A stretch of DNA of 32,466 nucleotides from Thermoflexus hugenholtzii JAD2 (GTDB taxonomy: Bacteria; Chloroflexota; Anaerolineae; J036; Brachytrichaceae), in contig CAMDWA010000036.1 in NCBI GenBank assembly GCA_945877855.1, positions 1 to 32,466 on the forward strand, read 5' to 3'. The translations under genes and the position numbers were made by a program. Below, piece by piece: positions 6,618 to 14,703 of the stretch (positions are counted from its first letter, which is position 1; each line of letters opens with the position of its first letter). Below the pieces are notes generated by a model that was not told where the DNA came from, ran no database searches, and was given only the letters and a program-made list of their open reading frames with translations.

Positions 6618-8546
6618 CTACTTGCTATTTACAAAATGCAACGGATACGACACGTCAGTCACGACGACACGATCCATGTGTTGCAGCGCCAATTTAAAGG
6701 CGATGGATGTATTTGAATGCAAGGCTTGTTCGGCCCACGAGTCCATAATAATTTGTGCCAAGACCACATGCACAAAACCGTTTTCGCTACCGTCTAAAAT
6801 ATTTTGCACATAATTCACCACTGGCTCGGTTAAATCACGATATGGCGCGGGGATGATCTTGAGTTCGTGACCGGTATCGCCCATACGCTCATTCCATTTC
6901 GCCAAAATACGCTCGGTCTTAGCCGTGTCATTGTCTAAATGCACGGCCTCATAATCGCCACCCATCGACATGACAAACTCGATCAACTGCACCGTGCCAG
7001 CGTGAATGTCATCGATCAACGCGATGGTCTTGATCGGACGGCGTTCGGGATGCACAGGCCGGCCCGACAAGCTGAGGGTCTTGGCCACCGATTTGTAATG
7101 CACGTGAATGCGAAAGAAGATAAATACGAGGGTTGGGATAAGAATGACTGTAATCCACGCGCCTTCGGTAAATTTGGTGACGGCAAACACGCACATAACG
7201 ATCAATGACATAACGCCACCGACCGCATTGATGATCAACTTGAGCCGCCATTGTTTGTCGTGCTTTAACACGTCTAAATCGCCATGCGCATTGCGCACAC
7301 TAATTTCTTTGCCGACCTTAATTTTGCCAATTCTAAGCCAGCGTTTGACCATGCCAAATTGGGATAAGGTGAAGCTGAGAAACACGCCAATGGCGTAAAG
7401 CGGAATGAGGGATGATGTATGGGCGTTAAAAATCACAATCAGCGTGATGGCCGAGATCGATAGGGCCACAATCCCCCACGAAAACACCAAACGGCTGCCC
7501 TGAATGGTCAGTTGGCGCGGCAAAAAACCATCGCCCGCTTGCAAGGCGCACAGCCGTGGAAAGTCGGCAAAACTGGTATTGGCCGCCATAATCAAAATAA
7601 GCATGATGCCGATGGTGATGAGCGAAGTGACAACGCCCGGGCCAAATAACAAGGCGCTGATATATGGAATCACGGCTGGGTCATGATCGCGGGGCAAAAC
7701 ACCCATCAGATTGGTTAATATGGTAATGCCGCCAAAAATAAACACGATCAATAAACTCATTGCCAACATGGTTGAGGCAGCGTTGCGGCTTTTGGGTTCT
7801 TTAAAGGCCGTGATGCCATTTGAAATGGCCTCAACTCCCGTAAGCGCGGTGCAGCCGCTGCTAAACGCGCGTAAAACCAACAATAACCCCAATGTCATGG
7901 CATTATGTTGCAAAGCCGCTAACTCTTCGGCGGGGTATTCCATGCGTGGCAGGCTACCAGTGGCATAACGAAAGAAGCCAACCACCAAGGTCACGACCAT
8001 TGTGCCGAGAAAAAAGTAAGTGGGCACGGCGAAGACTTTGCCCGATTCTTTCACCCCGCGCAGGTTCATCACCATCATAAATAAAACCGTGACCACGGCT
8101 AACTCGGTTTCGTATGATTTGATAAAAGGGAATGTAGCCGCCACATTTTCAAAACCGCTCGAAATGCTGACGGCAACGGTCAAAATGTAATCGGTGAGCA
8201 ACGCCGCGCCAGCCACTTGGGCTGGGATTTCGCCAATATTGTCACGCGCCACAATGTAGGCCCCGCCGCCACTTGGGTAGGCGAAAATGGTTTGACGATA
8301 TGAGATGGTCAAAATAAGCAGCATGACAATAATGGCCGCCGCGATGGGAATGGATAAATAGGTATAGGCCGTGCCAGCCAACATCAACACCAGCAAAATT
8401 TCGCCGGGGGCATAGGCCACTGACGATAACGCATCACTGGCAAATACAGCCAACCCGATGCGTTTGTTGATGGCTTGATGGTGTGATTCGGATGTGGCAA
8501 TGGGTTTGCCAATCATCATATTTCGGAGGTTTCGTGAGTTAATCAT
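6618..8546 (-). CDS. kimA: KimA-type potassium importer (APC superfamily)
   Basis: From ATG 8546 the product is 642 residues. It strongly resembles KimA (YdaO) of Bacillus, a high-affinity K+/H+ symporter. Shared features are MMIGKPIATSE at the N-terminus, VFASDALSSVAYAPGEILL (first helix), SYRQTIFAYPSGGGAYIVAR, DYILTVAVSISSG and NLRGVKESGK. About twelve helices are followed from around residue 500 by a cytoplasmic alpha/beta domain starting RRPIKTIALIDDIHAGTVQ, the Usp-like domain that binds c-di-AMP in KimA. A longer frame from a TTG at 8615 overlaps the upstream gene and is rejected. It lies 16 bp downstream of the Usp-like gene and in line with a KdpD/KdpE-like pair, which supports a role in potassium uptake. 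No c-di-AMP riboswitch was seen. Confidence 0.85.
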   Translation of the reverse strand: MINSRNLRNMMIGKPIATSESHHQAINKRIGLAVFASDALSSVAYAPGEILLVLMLAGTAYTYLSIPIAAAIIVMLLILTISYRQTIFAYPSGGGAYIVARDNIGEIPAQVAGAALLTDYILTVAVSISSGFENVAATFPFIKSYETELAVVTVLFMMVMNLRGVKESGKVFAVPTYFFLGTMVVTLVVGFFRYATGSLPRMEYPAEELAALQHNAMTLGLLLVLRAFSSGCTALTGVEAISNGITAFKEPKSRNAASTMLAMSLLIVFIFGGITILTNLMGVLPRDHDPAVIPYISALLFGPGVVTSLITIGIMLILIMAANTSFADFPRLCALQAGDGFLPRQLTIQGSRLVFSWGIVALSISAITLIVIFNAHTSSLIPLYAIGVFLSFTLSQFGMVKRWLRIGKIKVGKEISVRNAHGDLDVLKHDKQWRLKLIINAVGGVMSLIVMCVFAVTKFTEGAWITVILIPTLVFIFFRIHVHYKSVAKTLSLSGRPVHPERRPIKTIALIDDIHAGTVQLIEFVMSMGGDYEAVHLDNDTAKTERILAKWNERMGDTGHELKIIPAPYRDLTEPVVNYVQNILDGSENGFVHVVLAQIIMDSWAEQALHSNTSIAFKLALQHMDRVVVTDVSYPLHFVNSK

Positions 8547-8562
8547 GATTTTAAAGCTACGT

Positions 8563-9231
8563 TTAATCAATATAAAAATGCCAACCGGCAATAAACACAA
8601 AAAGAACAACTGCAACCATACTCAATGCAGCGGCGTGTGCCAAATAAGACCATTGCTGGGTTAAGCGCTCGGTTTGGGCCAAGGCCCATGTGCCGCCTAC
8701 AATGATGCCCATAATGAGCAAATTGCTCAACCAGCGTGGGGCTTGTTTGTGGGCTGGCAACATCGGCAACATTTCGGCAGGCACAACATAAGTCGGGATG
8801 CGCAATACATTGGCGACAAACAAGTGCATCAATTGCGGGCTATGCCCAATGCTGATTTCGTGGGTGTTTAAACACATGACCAGATCGCCCGGTTGATAAA
8901 AATGGCGAATAACTTGGGGCCACGGTTGTTGCAAAATGTGTGTGCTGACCTGTATAGTCGAACTTATCAACAATTGGCTGATAAAGGTCAGCCGCAGTTG
9001 AATATGCGGCAATTGAAATGCATCATCGGCCACAGCAACCAGCGCCACCAATTGCGATTTTGCAGCCAATAAGCCAATTTGTTGGGCCAAGGCAGCCTCT
9101 GATATCGCCTCGTTTGGCACCAACACCACCAGCCGCTGATAGGCCGGTGGGTGTTGTGCCCGATAAAGCAATAATTGGTTATTGCTGATATTCGGTGGTT
9201 TATCAGCTTTGGGAGGAATAAAATTGTTCAT
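8563..9231 (-). CDS. Usp-like domain protein with two C-terminal membrane helices
   Basis: 222 residues. Residues 30-155 alternate strands and helices in the order of a universal-stress/Rossmann domain: QRLVVLVP, SQLVALVAVADD, the helix before QVSTHIL, then PGDLVMCLN and IPTYVVP. The usual Usp ATP motif (G-2x-G-9x-G-S/T) is not present. Two membrane segments follow, LLIMGIIVGGTWALAQ and ALSMVAVVLFVFIAGW. It lies between the kdpE-like gene and kimA, on the same strand, 16 bp upstream of kimA. KdpD proteins normally carry a Usp domain that the kinase here lacks, so this may be that module on a separate polypeptide, or a KimA partner. No named family is recognised with certainty. Confidence 0.72.
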   Translation of the reverse strand: MNNFIPPKADKPPNISNNQLLLYRAQHPPAYQRLVVLVPNEAISEAALAQQIGLLAAKSQLVALVAVADDAFQLPHIQLRLTFISQLLISSTIQVSTHILQQPWPQVIRHFYQPGDLVMCLNTHEISIGHSPQLMHLFVANVLRIPTYVVPAEMLPMLPAHKQAPRWLSNLLIMGIIVGGTWALAQTERLTQQWSYLAHAAALSMVAVVLFVFIAGWHFYID

Positions 9232-9343
9232 ATCGCTTTATGAACAATTCTCGACAACGGTATAAATTTGACGGAGGGAATTTAGGTCAAAAGAATAAAA
9301 AAAGAATAAATATAGAGCAGATTCCGAGTTGATAAAAAGGTTT

Positions 9344-9402
9344 GCCGATTTCACTATCTATCCCCCAAAGCGTCGCTTTGGGGGATAGATAGTGAAATCG
9401 GC
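9344..9402. repeat. Dispersed hairpin family, copy B, joined to a type 2 element half
   Basis: Perfect 29-bp arms around T9373. Outer arm GCCGATTTCACTATC, inner part TATCCCCCAAAGCG. The left flank at 9313-9333 (AGAGCAGATTCCGAGTTGAT) is the left half of the type 2 repeat, and the right flank GAAATCGGCCCTTCATCTTTT is its right half. The hairpin therefore sits exactly where type 2 copies read GATGAAATC. Further right, TTTACCTCG and TTATTGA resemble the outer end of the 120-bp units C and E. It is 112 bp upstream of the Usp-like gene. Confidence 0.87.
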
Positions 9403-9440
9403 CCTTCATCTTTTGGGTTTACCTCGTTTTATTGAAAAAA

Positions 9441-10133
9441 TCACACCCGAATAAAACGATAGCCTATGCCCGGCTCATTGACCAAAACCGAAGGGTTATG
9501 CGGGTCGTTTTCAAGTTTGTTGCGCAATTGCCGCACATAAACCCGCAAATATTCAACTTGATCGATATACGCATCACCCCACACCGCCATTAAAATGCCG
9601 CGATGGGTGCAAATACGGTTTGCATTGCGGGCCAAATAAGCCAACAATTTAAACTCGGTGGCGGTTAAACGCACCGGCTCGTTATTGCGCAACACCGTAT
9701 GATTTGCAAGATCGATCACCAAATCTTGGCTTTGCACAATGGCCGATTGATTGGGCAATTTAGAGGCCTGATGCCGCAAGGCCACCCGCACCCGCGCCAT
9801 CAATTCTTCGATGCCAAAGGGCTTGGTCAAATAATCATCGGCCCCTTTATCGAGCGCCACCGCTTTTTGATGTTGGTCATCGCGAGCCGAAAGCACAATA
9901 ATTGGGGTTTGCGACCACTCACGCAGGCGCTCGATCACTTGTATGCCATCCATATCGGGCAACCCCAAATCGAGCACAATCAGATCGGGCGGGTTTGTCA
10001 CCGCCGCGATCAAGCAGTCTTCGCCCGTTTGGGCCACATTCACCTGATAATGATTGGCGCTCAAGATACTGCGCAAAGCCCGCAGCACGTGCAATTCATC
10101 ATCAACAACCAAAATATGGGGGGCATTGCTCAT
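9441..10133 (-). CDS. kdpE: KdpE-like OmpR-family response regulator
   Basis: 230 residues. Receiver domain: acidic pair in ILVVDDE, phospho-acceptor Asp55 in LIVLDLGLPDMDG, Ser/Thr in IIVLSARDD and Lys in DDYLTKPFG. Winged-helix domain: VRLTATEFKLLAYLARNANR, then HRGILMAVWG and QVEYLRVYVRQLRNKLE, closing with NEPGIGYRF. This arrangement is the KdpE subgroup, which classically activates kdpFABC under low potassium. No kdpFABC genes are present; instead kimA lies downstream on the same strand. It starts 37 bp after the kinase gene, so kinase and regulator form one operon. Confidence 0.88.
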   Translation of the reverse strand: MSNAPHILVVDDELHVLRALRSILSANHYQVNVAQTGEDCLIAAVTNPPDLIVLDLGLPDMDGIQVIERLREWSQTPIIVLSARDDQHQKAVALDKGADDYLTKPFGIEELMARVRVALRHQASKLPNQSAIVQSQDLVIDLANHTVLRNNEPVRLTATEFKLLAYLARNANRICTHRGILMAVWGDAYIDQVEYLRVYVRQLRNKLENDPHNPSVLVNEPGIGYRFIRV

Positions 10134-10170
10134 GGCATAAAAATTTTAACCCCAATTTAGGGGCGCTCAT

Positions 10171-11643
10171 TCATTCAAGCTCTGGCAATGGGGTCATTTG
10201 GTGGGCGAGATAAGGCAAGGTAAAGGCAAAGGTCACCCCCGTAGCCTGTTGCGTATGATTATGCGCCCAAATTTTGCCGCCATGCGCCTCGACAATGCCT
10301 TTGCAAATCGACAAACCCAACCCCGTGCCCAACACCCGATCGGCATGGGTTACGCGAAAAAATTTGTCGAAGATACGGTCTAAATAGGCCACTGGAATAT
10401 GCTCGCTGGCATTGCTTACTTGTATCAACACCCAATCTTGGGTTAGCTCGGCGGTGATGTCAATGCGGGTGTGTATGGGGGCATACTTTACCGAATTGCT
10501 CACCAAATTTGAAATCACTTGCCCAATTTGAATCGGGTCACAAAATACTAACGGCAAATCGTTAGGAATGGCGATGCTGACCTGATGGGTCATCAATTCT
10601 GAACGCAAGCGTGCCACCGTGTCATAAATCACCTCCGACAAATCAGCCCATTCATTCATTGGCTTCAGCGCACCGGCCTCAATGCGTGACATATCTAACA
10701 AGTTATTCACCAATTTGCTCAAATGCCGCACCGCGTCATCCATATTGGCAATTAAATCTTTGCCCTGCGGCGAATGTGGGTCAATTAACTGATGATGCAG
10801 ACTTTCGGTGCCAGCTTGAATGGCGGCGATCGGGGTGCGCAGTTCATGCGAAACCGACGATAACAAGGCCGATTTAAGCCGGTCGCTTTCTTCGAGCACA
10901 CGGGTTTTAGCCTCGGCTTGCATGGCCCGAATACGCTCGACCGCTAAGGTGGTTAGGCCAGCAAAGGTTTGCACCAAGCGGCGTTCATCGGCATTTAAAC
11001 GCATGGCTCGGTCAATCTTAATCTTACCGATGATGCCTTGTGAAGACAATAAATCAATCGTGTGCAGCGCAATAGGCTTTGTGGGTAACACTACTGATGA
11101 TGGCGGGTAACTAACGACAGTATTGAGTTGGGCGTTGTCGATCACAATTTCAACCCTATTGGCCCTTAAAAAAGACTGAACACGTTTTGCAATATTCATC
11201 AGCGCTTCGTCTAAATGATAGATACTGGATAACGCCAAACTGGTTTCGTATAACATCGTGGTATCTCGCTCACGATACTCAGCTTGTAATTGTTGCGCTC
11301 GGGCTTGCCCCAACCATTGGCTATTTAACACCGCAAACACCAAAAATATCAGCAATACCAAAATATCGCTGCTGCGGCTGACATGCAATGTGCCAACTGG
11401 CTCGATAAAAGAATAATTGTAAGTTAAAAACGCCAGCAATGCCGCTACCAGCCCAGTAGGAATGCCAAAAATATGCGTCACAAAGTTGATTACCAACAGA
11501 TAAACCAATACGATCAGCAAATCAACATTTACCGGTATGGCATTGCCGGTAAAGATAATCAGCATTAGCTTCAAGATTGTGGTCGATGCCACAATGCACA
11601 AAAAGGTAATGGCAGCCCCCTGCCAGCGTATTCGGTTCGTCAT
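10171..11643 (-). CDS. Short KdpD-like sensor histidine kinase (DUF4118-GAF-HisKA-HATPase)
   Basis: 490 residues, against about 890 for a full KdpD. Residues 8-108 are the four-helix DUF4118 domain, including FLTYNYSFIEPVGTLHV. A GAF-like region spans about 125-240. The dimerisation and phosphoacceptor domain has His266 in SSVSHELRTPIAAIQAG. The ATPase domain shows SNLVSNSVKYAP (N box), RIFDKFFRV (F box) and GTGLGLSICKGIVEAHGGKI (G box). The N-terminal KdpD and Usp domains that sense K+ or c-di-AMP in classical KdpD are absent. It is transcribed ahead of kdpE, the Usp-like gene and kimA. The ATG at 11643 lies just inside the edge of hairpin unit C, so its promoter must lie within or beyond that repeat. 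Confidence 0.87.
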   Translation of the reverse strand: MTNRIRWQGAAITFLCIVASTTILKLMLIIFTGNAIPVNVDLLIVLVYLLVINFVTHIFGIPTGLVAALLAFLTYNYSFIEPVGTLHVSRSSDILVLLIFLVFAVLNSQWLGQARAQQLQAEYRERDTTMLYETSLALSSIYHLDEALMNIAKRVQSFLRANRVEIVIDNAQLNTVVSYPPSSVVLPTKPIALHTIDLLSSQGIIGKIKIDRAMRLNADERRLVQTFAGLTTLAVERIRAMQAEAKTRVLEESDRLKSALLSSVSHELRTPIAAIQAGTESLHHQLIDPHSPQGKDLIANMDDAVRHLSKLVNNLLDMSRIEAGALKPMNEWADLSEVIYDTVARLRSELMTHQVSIAIPNDLPLVFCDPIQIGQVISNLVSNSVKYAPIHTRIDITAELTQDWVLIQVSNASEHIPVAYLDRIFDKFFRVTHADRVLGTGLGLSICKGIVEAHGGKIWAHNHTQQATGVTFAFTLPYLAHQMTPLPELE

Positions 11644-11657
11644 AGCGCGTTTTTATC

Positions 11658-11776
11658 GTATCTTCGTGTCCTCTCAATAAGTAAGGCCGAAATCACTATC
11701 CCTGCGTCCCCGTTGGGGACGCAGGGATAGTGATTTCGGCGAAAACTTGTTTTACCCCTCATTATTGAGAAGATAC
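11658..11776. repeat. 119-bp hairpin unit C with outer inverted ends
   Basis: The outer ends are GTATCTTC...CTCAATAA on the left (a 7-base insert splits it) and TTATTGAGAAGATAC on the right. In the middle is a hairpin at 11686-11740 with perfect 26-bp arms and loop GTT: outer GCCGAAATCACTATCCC, inner TGCGTCCCC. The right flank is GCGAAAACTTGTTTTACC. It occupies the whole gap upstream of the kdpD-like gene, with hairpin to start codon only 42 bp. Confidence 0.85.
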
Positions 11777-11787
11777 AGATGAAAAAC

Positions 11788-11823
11788 AAAAAACGCCGAG
11801 GTATAGTGACCTCGGCGTTTTTT
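11788..11823 (-). terminator. Rho-independent terminator after mdh
   Basis: A perfect 15-bp stem (A6 CGCCGAGGT, loop ATAGTG, ACCTCGGCG T6) lies just beyond the mdh stop at 11834. Read on the minus strand it ends in a U-tract. Being A-flanked on the other side it could also work on the plus strand, but no plus gene precedes it. Confidence 0.87.
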
Positions 11824-11833
11824 ATACTGTCAA

Positions 11834-12944
<1,111 letters not shown>

Positions 12945-12979
12945 TAAATTTACACAAAAGATATGATGCCAGAATTATA

Positions 12980-13006
12980 GTCAGGCTTGTCATCTATTTG
13001 CCTGAC
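12980..13006 (-). terminator. Possible weak terminator after serS
   Basis: GTCAGGC and GCCTGAC form a 7-bp stem with a 13-base loop just beyond the serS stop at 13016. On the minus strand it is followed by TATAATTC rather than a clean U-tract, so the call is weak. Confidence 0.35.
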
Positions 13007-13015
13007 GGGCTTCCT

Positions 13016-14290
13016 TTATTCGCCCTTACGAATGACATCGGTTCCGACAAAGTTGCGTAACACTTCGGGCACAATAATGCTGCCATCGGGCTGCTGATAA
13101 TTTTCCATCACCGCAATCAAGGTGCGGGGTAAGCCCAACCCACTGCCATTGAGCGTATGCACAAACTCGGCTTTGGCCCCACGCTCGCGGCGAAATTTGA
13201 TATTGGCGCGACGGGCCTGATAATCGCCGACGTTGCTAACTGAGCTGACCTCAAGCCATTCGTTGCAGCCCGGCGCCCACACCTCGATATCATACGTCAT
13301 ACGGGCGGCAATGCCCATGTCGCCAGTGCAAAGCTGCTTGACACGGTAAGTGAAGCCCAAGGCGCGGCAAGTCTCTTCGGCATGTTCACGCATCATCTCC
13401 AAATATTCGTCAGACTTTTCGGGCAAGCTAAACATATACATCTCGACCTTGTCGAATTGATAGCCGCGTTTGATACCGCGCACGTCTTTGCCAGCGGCGG
13501 CTTTTTCGCGCCTAAAGCATGGGGTATAGGCGCAATACCATTTGGGCAAATCTTCTAGGTCAAGAATTTCGTCGCCATGCAAATTGGTAATCGGCACTTC
13601 TGCCGTTGGCACCATCCACGCATCAGCATCGGCATCGTGAAACAAATTGTCGGCAAATTTGGGCAATTGGCCTGCCGCATACAAGGTTTGGCGTTTGACC
13701 ATAAATGGCAAATACACCTCATGATAGCCTTGGCGCGTGTGCAGGTCGAGCATGTAGGCGATGAGCGCCCGTTGTAGCCGCGCCCCAGCCCCATTCAACA
13801 CATAAAAACGGCTGCCGCTCAGTTTTACGCCACGCTCAAAGTCAATTAGCCCTAAATCGGTGCCAAGGTCCCAATGGGGTTTGGGGTTGGCTGGCACGGG
13901 GGCGCTGCCCTCAACGGTGCGCAAAATAACATTATGATCTTCATCTAACCCAACAGGGGTGCGCGGGTCGGGAATATTGGGCAAAACGCTGGTGTAAGAC
14001 ACTAAATTGGTCTCTACTTGAGCCAATTCGTTTTCGAGGGCGCTAATCTGATCACCCACTTGGCGCATCTCGGCTTTTTTAGCCTCGCGCCCAGCGGCAT
14101 CGGCCATGCGGCCAATTTCTTTGCTCACATTATTTCGCAACGACCGCAGTTGTTCAGATTTTTTCAAAATGTCGCGGCGTTGCATATCGAGTTGCAACAC
14201 GGCATCGAGTGATTCAGGTTTGTCCCCCCGGTTAATTAAGGCCTGCCGAACAAGGTCAGGTTGGGTGCGAATAAGGTTGATATCGAGCAT
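13016..14290 (-). CDS. serS: Seryl-tRNA synthetase
   Basis: 424 residues, the usual bacterial length. Charges tRNA-Ser (and tRNA-Sec) with serine. It begins MLDINLIRTQPDLVRQAL, the conserved N-terminus, followed by the long antiparallel coiled coil (about residues 28-105) that contacts the tRNA long variable arm. Class II motif 2 is CFRREKAAAGKDVRG then QFDKVEMYMF; motif 3 is NGSGLGLPRTLIAVMENYQ followed by VPEVLRNFVG. Serine-specific TAEVPITNLH is present. No T-box leader was found in the 400 bp upstream. The start is the ATG at 14290. Confidence 0.96.
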   Translation of the reverse strand: MLDINLIRTQPDLVRQALINRGDKPESLDAVLQLDMQRRDILKKSEQLRSLRNNVSKEIGRMADAAGREAKKAEMRQVGDQISALENELAQVETNLVSYTSVLPNIPDPRTPVGLDEDHNVILRTVEGSAPVPANPKPHWDLGTDLGLIDFERGVKLSGSRFYVLNGAGARLQRALIAYMLDLHTRQGYHEVYLPFMVKRQTLYAAGQLPKFADNLFHDADADAWMVPTAEVPITNLHGDEILDLEDLPKWYCAYTPCFRREKAAAGKDVRGIKRGYQFDKVEMYMFSLPEKSDEYLEMMREHAEETCRALGFTYRVKQLCTGDMGIAARMTYDIEVWAPGCNEWLEVSSVSNVGDYQARRANIKFRRERGAKAEFVHTLNGSGLGLPRTLIAVMENYQQPDGSIIVPEVLRNFVGTDVIRKGE

Positions 14291-14526
14291 GGTTGTAAGT
14301 TTACCGCATACGCCAAATCGAGAAATTGCTCAGTCTTTGCGTAGAAGTTGCTACGACTTCATATATTTGCATCAATGCTGCAAAGTTGTGCGATCAAAGA
14401 TAAATACAATTAGTATCATTATTTTTAAATCAAGTTTTTTGACATAAAATGATAGTTTAGGTTACATTATTAATGATTTTACGGGTGCATCTCAAGTTGT
14501 TGGCTAAAATATTTATAAAGTCAGTT
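14291..14526. other. Non-coding A+T-rich region between divergent serS and GGDEF-EAL genes
   Basis: No gene is supported here. The part next to serS must hold its promoter, but no convincing -35/-10 pair was found. A short hairpin CGTAG-AAGTTG-CTACG is present near 14340. The right half becomes very A+T-rich and carries a plus-strand promoter candidate at 14439-14468. Confidence 0.6.
14439..14468 (+). promoter_or_regulatory. Candidate sigma-70 promoter upstream of the GGDEF-EAL gene
   Basis: TTGACA at 14439-14444, an 18-bp spacer, and TACATT at 14463-14468. It would drive a transcript that reads through hairpin unit E and into the GGDEF-EAL gene at 14704, giving a leader of about 230 bases with a large stem-loop. 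Confidence 0.38.
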
Positions 14527-14655
14527 ATGTCTTCTCAATGAACAGTGGCAATTAAAACATAATGCCGAAATCACTATGTCGCTATCCCTTACGGGGATAG
14601 CGACATAGTGATTTCGGCGCAAATCTGTTTTACCACTCATGATTGAGAAGCTACC
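14527..14655. repeat. 129-bp hairpin unit E, possible 7-bp target duplication
   Basis: Ends CTTCTCAAT...AGTGG on the left and CCACT...ATTGAGAAG on the right are inverted repeats. The central hairpin 14564-14618 has perfect 25-bp arms and loop TTACG: outer GCCGAAATCACTAT, inner GTCGCTATCCC. The left flank CATAAT matches unit D in reverse and the right flank GTTTTACC matches unit C. The unit is bracketed by GTCAGTT at 14520-14526 and 14656-14662, a possible target-site duplication. It lies 49 bp upstream of the GGDEF-EAL gene. Confidence 0.83.
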
Positions 14656-14703
14656 GTCAGTTTTATCAAAACCAACATTACTGACCATCTCTTTCCAAAA
14701 AAA

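Noticed and set aside
8547-8615. Longer KimA start at TTG 8615
   Set aside because: It overlaps the end of the Usp-like gene and adds a hydrophobic stretch ahead of the conserved KimA N-terminus.
9232-9440. c-di-AMP (ydaO-type) riboswitch upstream of the Usp-like gene and kimA
   Set aside because: The region contains hairpin B and a type 2 half, not the conserved multi-stem ydaO architecture.
14291-14526. T-box leader for serS
   Set aside because: No specifier stem or conserved T-box antiterminator sequence is visible on the minus strand.
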